DNA of 64,000 nucleotides from Apostichopus japonicus (GCF_037975245.1 NC_092568.1:40896631-40960630), one strand, 5' to 3'; positions 44,601 to 57,460 are shown, numbered from the stretch's first letter. The notes: generated from the sequence alone by a model not told the origin. Numbers and translations: made by a program.

Positions 44601-47600
44601 CACAATGACTGTCCCATTGGCACATGCAGAGCCAGGCTATGGTTGTAGACTTGCATTACAAGTATAACAGCATCAGTATAAAAGTACAAGTAGAATTTCC
44701 CTTGGTATGAGTAGGGATACAAAATACAAATTGCTAAGCATGAGTAACTAATTTTGAAATAGGTCCTATATTGCTATTGAGTAACACTACAATACCACTA
44801 GTTCGAATAGGGGCACACACTATAGTAATGTCCTAGTACCAGTGGGAGCTCAGTACAAGTCTGTATAGTTCTTACTTTATTGTTTACATCATGTGTCATG
44901 TGGTGGAATGTGTATTTTTGTGTAATCTGTTGGAATGTGTATTTTGGTTTGACTTATAGGCACTTAATGACAAAAGTTTAGACATACTCCGAGACCACAA
45001 TGTATTACAATACGCTCAGACTTCTGTGTGTATATATCTCGTTTTCAGTTCTTCACCACACGCTGCTCTTTTTGACATTATTAGTTTACATGTATGACTA
45101 TTGTTGTCTTTGGCAGGATGAGGATCAGGATGATGTGGAGAAGCATCTGGACATGCCTCCCTCGTGGGTGGAGACCTTATCTCTCACCTTGAAGGAATAC
45201 CAAACTAGATGTCCTCAGGGAAAGAAGTCTGTCCTGTACAAAAGAGCTAAACTTGAAAAGTGTGCCCATTATCTCAATAGAGATGGACTCATAACTAAAC
45301 TCTCCATTTACCATGATAAGGATTGTAAGTAAAGTTACTTCAAATATGAAAAGGAGAACATCTTGTATGTCAGGCCATGAATATATCGTTTATTTACAGT
45401 CTAATTTCTAATGCGGAATCAGTTATGCTTCATGGGCAATTAATATGGGCAATCAGTAATACTTCATGGGCAATCAGTTATACTTTATAGGCAACCAGTA
45501 ATACTTCATGGGCAATCAATAATACTTCATGGGCAATCAGTAATACTTCATGGTCAATCAGTAATACTTCATAGGCAATCAGTAATACTTCATGGGCAAT
45601 CAGTTATACTTCATGGGCAATCAATAATTCTTCATGGGCAATCAGTTATACTTCATGGGCAACCAGTAATACATCATGGGCAACCAGTAATTCTTCGTGG
45701 GCATTCAGTAATACTTCATGGACAATCAGTAATACTTCATGGGCAATCAGTAATACTTCATGGGCAATCAGTAATACTTTATGTGCAATCAATTATACTT
45801 CATGAGCAATCAGTAATACTTCATGGGCAATCAGTAATACTTCATGGGCAATCAATTATACTTCATGGGCATTCAGTAATACTTCATGGGCAATCGGTAA
45901 TACTTCATGGGCAATCAGTTATACTTCATGGGCAATCAATAATTCTTCATGGGCAATCAGTTATACTTCATGGGCAACCAGTAATACATCATGGGCAGTC
46001 AGTAATACTTCATGGGCAATCAGTAATACTTCATAGGCAATCAGTAATACGTCATGGGCAATCATTTATACTTCATGGGCAATCAGTTATACTTCATGTG
46101 CAGTCAGTTTTACTTCATGGGCAATCGATAATACGTCATGGGCACACAGTAATACCCTTTGGGCAATCAGTAATACTTCATCGGCAAGCAATAATACTTC
46201 ATGGGCAATCGGTAATACTTCGATCATGGTCAATCAGCAACATTTCATGGTCAATCAATATTACTTCATGAGCAATCAGTTATACTTCATGGGCAGTATC
46301 CAGAAAACAAAGGAAAGATATTGCTGAGTGGTTAGTTTGTCTTTCCCAGGTTATATATATGGTTGATTGAAATAATTTCTTTCTTCTTTGGATGTAAACT
46401 TATATTACTGCTGTATCTTTTGCAGTGAAAGACTTAATTCAAGTCAAGGAGTGGTTCTCTAATCGAAGCGATCAGCTTGACCTAAGAGTGACCAACCACA
46501 GGACAGGTTTGGTGACCGAACATTACAAGCAAGGACGGCCTCGGCATTTGAAAGGTACTCCTACTGCTATGATCATTACAGAATATTGCTGGAGTTTTGA
46601 AATGCATACCTTTTGATAGTACCAGTGATTAGTTTGCTAACCATTATAGCAAATACGTTAACATTCAAAAAATTTATGGTTCGTATTGTTTGAGCTCTAA
46701 TTTTGAATAATTATAGCTATTGTAAAAGTGGTACCCAATTTCTTTCTCTCTTTGAGTACCAGGTGAATATTGTTATAATAAAGTTATTTAAATGTACCTT
46801 CCTGGAGTTTCTGGTCCTGGCATTTTATCACTGAAATTGGAAACTGTTATATAGACAAAAGGGTTAAAAAAATTCCATGCTAACGTCAGTAAAATATTTC
46901 ATGTCTATAAACCTGAGTTTATTTTATCTTCTAGCATATTTCAGAGCACCAATGAGAACAAAGTTGAAGCCATATTTGAAGTACATTCTTCCTACGGCAA
47001 ACATTTCCCTTCGATCTTCCCTTTTCACGACATTTCATTTTTAATTTTTTGGGTATTTTCATTCTTGTCATACTGATATACTTGTTTATACAGAGCAAAC
47101 ATACAAAGCGATCAGTCCAGGGCCTGAATCTGAACGTACCCAGATATTTTACAACCAAGCCAGAGTGGACGGTCTGACCAGGAGAGATGAGACTCCTCTG
47201 GAGATGACCGAACACTTTACGGACCGTGACGACTTCCTGTATTACCGACAAGTCGTCTTTGGCAGAAGACAGAAAAAGCTGGAACCATCTGGATCCCTCC
47301 CTAGCTCTAACCCTAGACCAATTGTGGTAGGTTTTTGTCAATGAAATAAAATAATTATAAGAGATTGTTATTTTCCTTTCTGTCAATAACTGGAAACATG
47401 TTGCAGAAGATGCCAAAAATGAGAACCATCAAAATCTTCCCCCCCCCCCCCTTCTTTTTTGTTCTGCTCCTGGTTCAGTAACAGAGCTAGAGTTATATTA
47501 TCCAATCCTTGAAAGGCTGGTTTTGAAACGTTTATTGGAATCTGGCAGAAGGAAGACAATTAAATAATATTTTAGATCATAATCTTTGCATGGGCTTTGG

Positions 47601-50600
47601 GTTCAGATCTCAAATTCAGTATTTGTCTCTAGGGTGTTGTGATATATTATTATATCTATCCACAGAGGATCGTCGAAAGATTTCAGCGCAACCGGAAGGT
47701 ACCTGCGGACGAAGACGTAGCCGAGAGAATGTTCTTGATCTCAGAGGATCGAATCCAGTTAACGTTTCACCATCAAGACGGCAAGATCACAGCCTCGGTC
47801 CGTGAATTCATCAAACCCCCCAACGCTAACGATAAAGGAGCCATCTTGACCTATTCACCAGACATGACGAGTACCTTCCAAGTCGATCCGCACAAGAAAC
47901 CGGCCAAGAATCTACAGCTGTATAACACGCTGGTGGACCTGGTCTGTCAAGAGGAGAAGTCCGTCCATAGTGTCAGGGATGCAGAGGAAGAGGTAAGGAA
48001 GATTCCATTCCCCAACACCCACCCAAACCCCAACCCCCATCATTCCCCATCCGCTTTTCAACTCCACACGTAAAGTTAAAAGGGGATATTAGGACAACCT
48101 TGTGCGTAGACATAAATTATAACCTAAATATGACTCAGGATGCACCAGTTTCTAACTAAGATGTTTTTTTTCTGAGGATGATCCAATAACCCCCAATCCC
48201 CTCCCACCACCCTTCTCCCCTAAAATCAGGGTCAAATGCCCTCCTTTTTTTTTAAATCCTTGATCCACTCCTAGATAGTGTTACCTAGAGGTGCTCTGTC
48301 TGTTAAATCGTGTATGTTTAATTTCTATAGCTGACTGAGGTACAATCTACCGGTACAACAAACATGAGTATCAGATGATTGAAATACTTGCACCTGCTTG
48401 GTTGCAGACTGTCAGTCTTCATCTTTTCTTTCATTGTCTCATGCGGCTCTTTTATTTTATTTTATTGTTTCCTGACTGATCTCTATAGTTTTGAAACAGT
48501 TTGTCTTGATGCTCTTGTTCAGCCTCCTTAATTATTTGTTAAATTTCCAACTTTTAATGGTAATTTTTGATACATGTATGGCATTACTTGTTCAATTATT
48601 ACCAAAAATATAATTATTTTAAACAATAATGAAAATTTTAGAGGTACTAATTAAAAGAAAACAAAATCATTTGTTGCTAATTTTGACTTTCTGAAATTTC
48701 TGCCATTTATGTTATGGAATCTGTAACCTCTGCTCATTAAATGAATCATTGTATTTATATAACATATAATAGCCTGTTCTGAAAATAAGTTTGCAATGAA
48801 ATGGTCTTACTATGCAAAATAAATGTTTCACAAATTTTGGGAAGCAATCTGAACAATTGAAATTGAAGTTTGAATATCTTTAAGTGCTTGTAGTGTACTG
48901 TGTTAAGTATTGTCCTTTAGTTTACAGTTTTATGGTTTGAACAAAATTCTACTAAGCTAATATAAGAAAGAACAAAATGTGTTATTGGATCAAACACATT
49001 CTGTTAATTATGACTAACATGACTAAGAAGGAGTAATACAGTATCTGATGTTTTATCTCTCAGGTCCGAGATATCTTGAGTGACCGGAAGACTGAAGAAG
49101 ATGAGTCAGAATTGGACATATCTGTTTATGACACTGAGAGAAATGAAAAGGCAAAACAGCACAGAATTGAAAGAGTGAGATATGAAAATGTTGTTTAATT
49201 ATATAAAAACCCTCTTGTTGTCCAGATCATCCAGAAAAGTGGCCAGTTGTGCTTATAATTAAATAATTAGTATTAGTCAAATATTGGGATAAAAACTGAA
49301 TACATGAGTGAGGTGACCATGCAGTGGTAAGAGTCATAGAGGAAGTGGGTTTTTCTGAAGATCTGAAGGTACATTGTTGTTAAAGGGTGTGAAGACTTGC
49401 GCAGAAAGAAACGTCTAATGCTGGTAATCTGACCTAGTTTCGAATGAGGTGTAACAGAAGTGTTAGACACCACCATCGATCCCAGAAAATACACACACAG
49501 CTTGCTACCGTCGATAAATAGACACTAGTGTACAGTCAGTACATACAGCTGCGGTCAATACCCACAGCACAGTGTACAAACAATACAGCGATGGACATCT
49601 CAGGTCCATCTAAAGATAACAAGGTATCACGTTTCATTACTGTACTGTCTGCATTTTGTAGCGACACGAACAAAACATCACTTGCAAGCAACAGAAAGAT
49701 GGCCGCACGCGGTTTGCGGCGAGTCTTCAATGCCTTTAAATGTAACAAAATGTAATGAGTACTAGATAAAATTCATCAATGAAGGATCAAAAATTTGAAT
49801 TTTGAAAAGTTAGAAGGTACAAAGACGTTCTAGTTCATCTTGTTTGCTTCAAACCTATTGAGCTTCTCCTTACAGCTGTCACCAAACAGCAAAACTCCTT
49901 GCCTTTATTTTATTTGTCAAATTATGGGAGGAATTTACTTCCTAGGGCTCTTTGAACCCAGATAGGTAGGTCTAGTCACAAACCATGGTTAAGTTGAGAC
50001 TATTATTATGTTTATTTATGATGACGTTTACAGGAGAGGCAGCAACTTGAGGAGAAGAAGAGAAGAGAAGAGATGGAGTTAGATTACTTGGCCCCCTTCC
50101 TGGCTCAGATAGGAGACCCAGAGAAGCTGACCAGACAGGAAGCCATGAAACTGAAGGAAGACTGTTTATCAGATCTCAAACAAAGGCTGATAGATAAAGC
50201 CAATCTCATCCAGTCAAGATTTGAGAAGGTAAATACACACCATAGATGAAACCAACATAGTCATGTCAAAGATCACAATAAGGGGGTACCTGAAGTATCA
50301 GTATGGTCTGTCATATGTTGTCTGGCTACTTGGTTCTTTATTGAACATCCGTATAATTGACCTCAAGAGCTAGGTGTGTTTTATTTCCTACACTGCTCCG
50401 GTCTGTGCCAACCACATTTCTCACATTGTCAATAATTCTGCTGCTACCAAACTTCGGAGTGACATAACCACCGTGCAAACAAATCAAACCCTTTTCTGTT
50501 GTTCCTGTTCTTCCTAATAGGAAACTGCTGAGCTCCAGAAGAAGCAGCAGTGGTACCAACAAAACCAGGTGAACATGCAAAAGGATGACGAAGAAGAGTA

Positions 50601-51554
50601 CATGGAATACTGCAGTGAAGCTATGTTTAGAATCAACATACTGCAACTAAGACTAAACAGGTAGGGATAAAAGGACCTATCCATGCCTCCCTCACCCCCC
50701 CCCCCCACTCCCATCCATATCCCTCCAACCCCTCCACAAACCCACTACTAACAAGTTGTTGGTGACTCCATGTTGACAAATATCCAACTTCAATGAAGAC
50801 TTTACCTGTAACAAGAGATTTCTATGTACGATGTTACACTATGTTATTATCTTCTTGGTGAAACAGGCCACATCCGCATTCCCTACCACTCACACCCATT
50901 ACAATCTTCCCTGCCTATAGCAACTAACGCCCGAGTCCCCTGTTTTTCGCCAAAAACAGGGGAGATTGAAATACCTATCAAGGTTGTAATGCTAGCCATA
51001 CTGAACGCTCCTCTGCACAAAATCATGATTAAAGTTAAACACAGTGTACTATTTCAGTGGTCAAGCCAAATTTGTCTTCACACAGGAAAGTAGTGCTGGT
51101 CACTAGAGCACTTGTGTTTACAATCATATGGTGGCTGGTCAATTAGGTGCGCCCAATGATGGATCCTAATGGCAGTACTTGGGGTGGTTTATGCTATCAA
51201 GTAACAAATTATTAATGCTCGAGCATATTTGAGGACTGTTTTTCTATAGGCAGGCTTGACCGGCATGCCGCACCAAACTTTCTGGTGGTGCTACTGTTGG
51301 CAGATGTTTTGATTGGTAGATGACTTAGTTTGAACTATGGTAGAAATTAACATACCCATGATTATCTTACACCAACACAAGACACTCATGTCTAGATGAT
51401 TGCTCTCCGATGACCTTTGACATGTCGAATGATCTCATTACTTGAAAGTTGTGTATTGCTTCTTACTTTCAGACACAAGGAGATGGCTCCAATGAAGTAC
51501 ATGGCTCTGGAACAGAAACTCAGAACAGATGGCAGACTTTCAGAATTCTTCTAG
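38625..51554 (+). CDS. DRC7: Dynein regulatory complex subunit 7 (CCDC135)
   Basis: Exons: 38625-38809, 41287-41578, 42182-42376, 42910-43068, 43574-43792, 44127-44249, 45117-45324, 46426-46554, 47094-47326, 47666-47992, 49064-49174, 50034-50228, 50521-50660, 51473-51554. Phases close perfectly; 865 aa plus stop, against about 874 in human. Acidic N terminus (1-61); transglutaminase-like region (~65-225) with RGNSFEMSTLLCSLLLGAGY; Lys/Glu-rich linker (exon 4, ~225-277); GLRVHSWVLILAGKREVPE (~287); NYWVNMQDCSNGCKDL; WVETLSLTLKEY; a C-terminal half with VAERMFLISEDRIQL, a coiled coil from ~715 and LDYLAPFLAQIGD. A Ser sits where an active transglutaminase has its Cys, so it is probably structural. 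Known role: linker of the nexin-dynein regulatory complex of motile cilia and sperm (Chlamydomonas FAP50, fly lost boys). Donors of exons 3, 4 and 6 (GTTAGC, GTTTGA, GTCATT) are weak. Confidence 0.96.
39231..40287. mobile_element. Inverted-repeat DNA element in DRC7 intron 1
   Basis: The left end GTGGCTATTCTTACGACCAG + GAGTAACAAT is inverted at the right (ends ...GTCGTAAAAATAGCCAC) with about three mismatches in 35 bp. A second inverted copy ends at 40224, so the right end is duplicated. Inside are a 42-bp array (39855-40085) and one inverted copy of its unit near 39285-39330. No ORF of note and no clear target duplication. Class unknown. Confidence 0.68.
39855..40085 (+). repeat. 42-bp array inside the intron 1 element
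   Basis: Six copies of AATAAGGTGTATGTGTCTGG + CTATTCGCAGGGCAGCCCTG + CA. GCAGGGCAGCCCTGC is itself a near-perfect palindrome, so each unit can form a short hairpin. The inverted counterpart near 39285-39330 makes this a subterminal repeat of the surrounding element. Confidence 0.85.
43085..43260 (+). mobile_element. SINE, 5'-truncated, in DRC7 intron 4
   Basis: It matches the body of the minus-strand SINE at 53850-54095. Shared blocks are CAGTTACAGAGTTGTTGA, GACTGACTTCGGTCAGCTTG, CGGCTTTGATAAGCCA and GCTTGCAGGA, followed by a CATACATA tail at the right. The tRNA-like head is missing. Confidence 0.72.
45410..46300 (+). repeat. 21-bp minisatellite, about 40 copies, in DRC7 intron 7
   Basis: The unit AATCAGTAATACTTCATGGGC has scattered variants (AATCAATTATACTT, AACCAGTAATACATC). 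The 7-codon period leaves a 160-codon open frame that is not coding. The array starts about 95 bp after the donor at 45325 and is unrelated to the exon. Confidence 0.92.
49384..49735. mobile_element. TTAA-flanked MITE, copy 3, in DRC7 intron 11
   Basis: AGGGTGTGAAGACTTGCGC at the left and GCGAGTCTTCAATGCCT at the right, with TTAA at 49380-49383 and 49736-49739. Sequence and length match copies 1 and 2. It sits between the exons ending at 49174 and starting at 50034. Confidence 0.85.
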
Positions 51555-51988
51555 TCTTGTAAAAGAAAGAGAAAGAAAAGATATTATAACATAAAAAAAG
51601 CTGGCTGTCGAACATATAATTACAAAAAAAAATTATTTATTGTACTTCATCTTTAAGTGCCTTGACCTACCAGTTGTACCTTTTTATATATATATATTTC
51701 TAAAAATTTAAGAAGTTATAGAAACCCTCATTCCCACCCTCCATCTTTCCTCCCTCACACCCAGCACCCATTCAGCCAAAACCTTCTGGTAATAGTATCC
51801 AGGTTATATCCAAGTTGAGGGTTTTCACAATGACTATTTGTACTTTTCCAACATTGACTGGCTCCTCGTTCTCAACTTAAATCATATTATTATGCTAAAT
51901 GTTTCCTAGCTAGCCGATGAATTAATGCAGAAATTTACAATTGGTTCACATTGATCCTAACAATATAAATGGAGGTAATGCTTCTATC

Positions 51989-51994
51989 AATAAA
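51989..51994 (+). terminator. DRC7: Poly(A) signal of DRC7
   Basis: A canonical AATAAA 435 bp past the stop codon with a T-rich stretch after it. It gives a normal-length 3' UTR. Confidence 0.7.
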
Positions 51995-51999
51995 GCTGT

Positions 52000-52850
52000 T
52001 TTGAAGATATTCACGTTGAAAGTTTTTTAATGTCTGGAATGTTCCTTTAAGGCCTATTTGATGATGACAGCATGGGATAGCATCATAGCGAAGATGACAT
52101 TTCGTTGGGGGCCATAAAAGTATTTTGGTTTGACTAATTGACTTTGTGTGGCTTCTGGAGCTGTCCTGATGGGGGGGGGAGGGGGTTAGCTAGACTAGGT
52201 TTTCCAGACACATTTATCGATGAGCTATTGGTGTTAAAAGGATAATTTCTCAAAAAATTTGGCAAGGCTTTAGATATCTTTAGACATCAATGACAGCTGT
52301 CTGTAATGGTCTATGACATATTAACAAATTTTATTTACTAATGTCATTCCTTGACACTTCATTACCCCTTCAGCCAAGTGAAACCAAGACCAATCATGTA
52401 ACCGCATGGGGACTTTTGCAAGTGCCATTATTAAAGTTTTCCAATACATGGTTATCAAATGTGCAGTGCATGATAATAATTTAATAAAAGAGAGTATACG
52501 AATTTCAGCTACCAGTGGTGATTAAAATTGTATAGATTTTGTTTAGTGCAAAACAGCACTGATGTGAATATTTGCAAATAAAATGAATACCACAAAGACC
52601 CATTTCTCCCCAGCATCTCCATGTTTTTGTGTTAACAACTGCCACAACTTTCATTGTTTTTTCCTCTCCTTCTACTGCTAGTGGAAAATTGGTGTTGGAA
52701 ATTTGGACCATTTGTCTCGAAATATCTAATGAAAAATTCCAATTTTCGAAAATAGAATATATCGAGACAAAGCATGCCGACATTTCAATCACAACAAGAG
52801 ATAATGTATTTTTGTCAATTCTCACTGTACTTTGTCACTGTTAGGATGTA
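52000..52850. other. Intergenic DNA downstream of DRC7
   Basis: AT-rich with a G-run near 52171. No exon-like ORF, array or element ends recognised. Confidence 0.5.
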
Positions 52851-52950
52851 TTGCAGTATCGTCATCATCCTGCCCTTGTAAACAGTGTAAACAATGCCCT
52901 TGTAAGCAATATAACAGCTGGCAGCGTCCTCCCACGTGTCTTTGCTGCTG

Positions 52951-52958
52951 TATATAAG
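52951..52958 (+). promoter_or_regulatory. TATA-like box without an identified gene
   Basis: TATATAAG in a GC-richer local context (CCACGTGTC just upstream, which contains the E-box CACGTG). It is followed by short ORFs and a long TA run. A non-coding-looking segment ending GACAGAAAG|GTAAGTAG (donor near 53446) and a 38-codon frame from MSGTGEFTEIRQRI (53625-53741) could be pieces of a small gene, but I recognise neither. Confidence 0.2.
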
Positions 52959-53071
52959 ACCTTTACGACCACCCCTGTTTCACTGATCCAGCAAGCTCAA
53001 TTACGCGCGAGACTTCTCAAAAGTTTAACGCCCACACACAGCGACATCAGGAATTCTTGAGCTAAATACTG

Positions 53072-53074
<3 letters not shown>

Positions 53075-53130
<56 letters not shown>

Positions 53131-53142
53131 CATATATATATA
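53075..53142. repeat. (TA)n microsatellite
   Basis: About 30 almost uninterrupted TA dinucleotides. Confidence 0.95.
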
Positions 53143-53849
53143 AATTCTATATACCCAAGTTGCATTCCTTCACCCTCCGTACATGATGGTAGCCGGTATG
53201 TGTTGCGATGACAAATAGCAATTACGAAAGTAATATAGATATGTCTGGTCTTTGTATATATGATCCCTGAAATGAATGCAACCCTGAGCCAGTCTGCGCT
53301 TCGCTTCCAGGGATAACTACAATTCACATCTGAATGGGCGGGTCGTGAGCTACATTCGACGTTACGATATCCATACACATAGTACATTATTAACATCATT
53401 CCAATATCATAGTTGTCCGGTGCAGTACCTGGTTACGACAGAAAGGTAAGTAGCCATATTTGCTGATAAGTCAATTGCACCTTCTCGTTATTTAAGTTAT
53501 AATTTGGTAAATAAGACTGTTATTGTAGTGGAATACGTGGTTATTTAGCCCAGTGACTTTAATATCTTGTCATTCTGTTGGTGAATGTTTAGCAGTCTGT
53601 AGAACTGAGTCACCACTGCTCATTATGTCTGGAACAGGAGAGTTTACTGAGATTCGACAACGTATCGCAACACATTATGCAGTTGCTACTTGTAATCATC
53701 TAAGACAGCGTATTTCAGCTGGCTATTACTTGTGCTTCTAGATTATTTTGGCCTGATGATCTCTAGTTGGTTGAAATCCAGATCGACGCTGGTCCCCAAT
53801 GCTCTTAATTCTGTCCCACAGGCGTAGCTAGTCGGTTCGTAATATCTGA

Positions 53850-54095
53850 ACATTTGTATGTATGTATGTTAGATCATCCTGCAAGCAGGAATTCGCGAAG
53901 TGGCCTCATTGGCTTATCAAAGCCGCAAGCTGACCGAAGTCAGTCTCTTAGATTCATATTTAACGTCCATGATTATGAATTGTCAATTTTCAACAACTCT
54001 GTAACTGAACGACATACATTAATCTTGGAGTGACTCGAACTGGGGAGCTTATGATTGGAAGGCACCGGCGTTTAACCGCTGAGCTAACACTCCTA
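53850..54095 (-). mobile_element. tRNA-derived SINE, apparently full length
   Basis: On the minus strand it begins with a tRNA-like head: box A TAGCTCAGCGG (near 54086) and box B AGTTCGAGTCA about 50 bp on. The body follows with CAGTTACAGAGTTGTTGA and CGGCTTTGATAAGCCAATG, and it ends in ACATACATACATAC at 53850-53865. The body is shared with 43085-43260, which fixes the family and the tail end. Confidence 0.8.
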
Positions 54096-54289
54096 CAACA
54101 CTCCTTATTTGACAGGACGAGTAGGCTTAAGCACTACAGTTATCTTTCAAAGTACACATGAATGTGTGTGTGGGGGAGGGGTGGGAGGAAACTGCCTTAT
54201 TTTTATGTCCTCCCCTCCCATATTTATTGGAGAAGATAACGCGGTGAGCAACCGAAATCAGAGGGTACACAGCAGTTTGTACGCCACTA

Positions 54290-55061
54290 CAGGGGCGTAG
54301 CGAGCGGGGGGTGTGGGGGGGTGTCACACCCCCCCCCCAATAATTTGGTCGCTGTCGGCAAATTTTGGGTCTGTCGGCAAAAGGAGAAAAGGTGAAGGGA
54401 GCGGAAGGGGAAGAAAGAAGGAAAGCTGAATAGAGAAAAGGAGAACGGGAGCTTCTTCCGTGCCAAATTTGACTTAAAATATGCACCAGATTGCATCTAA
54501 GGACGTTTCAAAACTAAAAATTTTCCAAAGGGGAGGGGTAGACCCCCTACCCTTAGACCCCTCCCCCATTTCAGTCACCACTTCCAGATCCGTCGGCAAA
54601 TCAAATTTGACTTAAAATATGCACCAGATTGCATCTAAGGACGTTTCAAAACTAAAAATTTTCCAAAGGGGAGGGGGACACCCCCTCCCCTTAGACCCCT
54701 CCCCCATTTCAGTCACCACTTCCAGATCCGTCGGCAAATCAAATTTGACTTAAAATATACACCAGATTGCATCTAAGGACGTTTCAAATCTAAAAAATTG
54801 CCAAAGGGGAGGGGGACACCCCCTCCCCTTAGACCCCTCCCCCATTTCAGTCACCACTTCCAGATCCGTCGGCAATTCAAATTTGACTTAAAATATACAC
54901 CAGATTGCATCTAAGGACGTTTCAAGTCTAAAAAATTGCCAAAGGGGAGGGGACACCCCCTCCCCTTAGACCCCTCCCCCATTTCAGTCACCACTTCCAG
55001 ATCCGTCGGCAAATCAAATTCTCCACACCCCCCCAACAAAAACCCCTTCGCTACGCCCCTG
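54290..55061. mobile_element. hAT-like MITE with an internal 138-bp tandem repeat
   Basis: Ends CAGGGGCGTAGCGAGCGGGG and CCCCTTCGCTACGCCCCTG are inverted. TACGCCA lies at both edges (from 54280 and from 55062), fitting an 8-bp target duplication with a changed base and slightly uncertain ends. The interior is four copies of a unit with GACTTAAAATATGCACCAGA, TTGCATCTAAGGACGTTTCA, and the hairpin GGGAGGGGGACACCCCCTCC. Confidence 0.82.
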
Positions 55062-55353
55062 TACGCCAGTGTAGATCCAGGGGGCGATGGCATCGGCTCG
55101 TCGGTGAAGAGATTAATGTTAATCCATTGCTTTAAACATAGATAAAAAAAAACGCTACCAAAATATGTTCTCTTCACTTCATGTAATCAACAAAACACCC
55201 TGAATTATATTTAACACCATTTGCCTTTGACAAATTTGTACATGGCATTGTTAACTTGCTATTTGAGGCAATTAAACTCTGGTTTTCCCATTGGAATTGA
55301 CGGTTTTATGTTGCATGATGTATCTGAGGTTCTGACCTTATGTTCCGTTAGTT

Positions 55354-55693
55354 CAAGGGCGTAGGAACCGGGGGGGTGAAAAATGTGGAGGGGCGGAAGT
55401 ATCATTCCGCCCCCCGGTTCGCAAGTCAGAAAACCCCTTTTTCATTTTCAAATGAGAAAAAAAATCTCATTTGGAGCACCAAATTGGATCTAAGGTCAGG
55501 TGAAAATACAAAATTAAGTCTACAAATTGGAGTGGTTGTTGAAGTGTGCTATATTGCACCAAATTGCATCTGAGGCCACCTGGAAATGCAAAAAATTCCA
55601 AAGGGGAGGGGGACACCCCCTCCCCTTAGACCCCTCCCCAGGCCGGCCATCAGTCTTCAGCCCCCCACTCAAAAGTACCTTCCTACGCCACTG
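55354..55693. mobile_element. hAT-like MITE with exact 8-bp target duplication
   Basis: Ends CAAGGGCGTAGGAACCGGGG and TTCCTACGCCACTG. CGTTAGTT flanks both (55346-55353 and 55694-55701). The interior shares the AAGGGGAGGGGGACACCCCC hairpin and TTGCATCTGAGG block with the element at 54290. Confidence 0.85.
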
Positions 55694-55701
55694 CGTTAGT
55701 T

Positions 55702-57198
55702 AGACTAAATAGTCCAAGCTGATGAACCTCAGACGTTAAAAAGTCATTTCTCAAACAGGAAATAAAGGAAATGCACAGGAAAACAGCCTGATTTGTTAGC
55801 AGTGTTTGAACAATGTACAACATATCGGGAAGTAATGTTATGACTAAAGTCACACGTTAACTCAGCCTTAAGCGAGCATTTCCATAGATTTAATATATTT
55901 TAGGCCTAAAGCTGAAACATCGATTAAACTTTACTTGCCTTTTTCTTCGTTTGTTTTTCTTGTACTGTGCCAAGTCAAGTCTGCCCAAAGTAAGACATTT
56001 GTTATTGCGATTAGCAGCAAATTATGGGCAAACTGCGTGGGAGCGTTGGGGCTGTTGTAGGGGGAGGGGGGGGGGCAATTTTCACTGACATCGATGCGAT
56101 TGGCTGATATGATCCGATCAATTAACTTTATCAATCTATAGTTTATCTTCATAGTATTTCTGAGGCATCCAATAGTGAAATACGTCACAACTCAGTGGTA
56201 CTCGAATAATTCTTTCGTACTCGTGAGCGAGTCATCGGCTATCACATGCAGACCCTTCATAACTTTATAGGCGTATAGGTTGGAATGAGTAATGAAATGA
56301 ATTACTACAGGGGACAAACTTGTAGAGAAACATTCGTTCAGAAACAACCACTTTTCAACAATAAGTTAAGGAGTGTAAATAACGTTCTCCGAAAATATGT
56401 CAAAATATTTGTATAGTAAATCTAATAGTAATGGTAGGCCTACAACATGATTATTTCGGTGTCCAAAGGCCACAGCCAGGTTGAGGTACCGAAAGCGTCG
56501 AATCTTTCGCGAAAAATGCTATAGCCTCATCCGGTCGCCGTTTGTTGAGGTGCTGAGTCGGTAGCAATTTGTTTTGACAGTCTGCCCCTGGATGCCCCTT
56601 CCCTATTTGGTCATACCACCCCCCCCCCCCCCACAATCACCCGGCAACGTAGCTATCTGTCCACTATATCTGTCCACTGAAAAGGCCATACGCGTTGGCT
56701 CCAAATTTTAGCATGCTAAACATTTCTAGAAAGTTCCTTTCTATGGGCTCTGATCCTCAGCCACACAGAAATTGAATATTGTTAAAATATACAATTTAAT
56801 ATCACTGTGTGGTTAACTACTTTTACAGCGGTAGTAAAATGCTCGCTGAAACCTGGGCATGAGTGACCAAACTTTCTAACATATTGAGGGGGGGGGGGCA
56901 ATACTATTGCCCCTTAAGACGGTATGGGTGCAAACTACTGAGGTTTATTCAGATATTATACAAATGGTATAGGCCTATCAATGAAAGATTCACGTGCAAG
57001 GATCTCACAATTAGTTGTTGTTCACTGCGGCCCACTAATTGGGTGGGGGTGGGGATTCACAAGACTCAGCCAAGCACGTCGCAGTTCGCTCAAGAGAGAG
57101 TAGATAGATTTAGTACTGTAGCATTCTACGGTCAATTCTTGCGACTGAATATAATAATGTTTGCAAAATGAGTTATGCACAACTTATATACGTGTAAT
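55702..57198. other. Repeat-poor stretch with no gene recognised
   Basis: Mixed AT-rich DNA with homopolymeric G or C runs near 56065, 56620 and 56890. None of the short ORFs has recognisable protein features. Confidence 0.45.
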
Positions 57199-57460
57199 CA
57201 GGCGCGTATCCAGGATTTTCAAACCCGGGGGCGCGAATTACTATCTAAGCGGAGCGCCACCATCGGTTGGCGCGCAGCGTACAAGAAAATTTCTTGTTTT
57301 GAAACCCCCCAGATCACCGGAAACGGCACTTCTCGGGCTTGAAATGACCAACCAGATGTACACTTTTTGCCTGAGAACCAAGTATTTCTTAATAGTTTTT
57401 ATTTTTCCATCCATAACCTTTTTGAAGATTGTCAACCCGGCACACATCATGTTCGACCTG
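57199..57460 (+). mobile_element. hAT-like MITE fragment (CAGGCGCGTATCC end)
   Basis: Begins CAGGCGCGTATCCAGG and has the family signature CTATCTAAGCGGAGCGCCAC, GGTTGGCGCGCAGCGTACAA and CAGATCACCGGAAACGGC. No matching right end adjoins. A possible mate (CCTGGATACGCACCTG) lies at 59307-59322, so the element may be split by later insertions. Confidence 0.6.

Noticed and set aside
45783-46271. 162-codon repetitive open frame in DRC7 intron 7
   Set aside because: Translation of a 21-bp minisatellite (7-residue period) within an intron.
38625-51554. Functional link (operon-like cluster) between RALGAPB, TTC27 and DRC7
   Set aside because: Same strand but kilobases apart with separate poly(A) signals and unrelated roles; no evidence of shared transcription.
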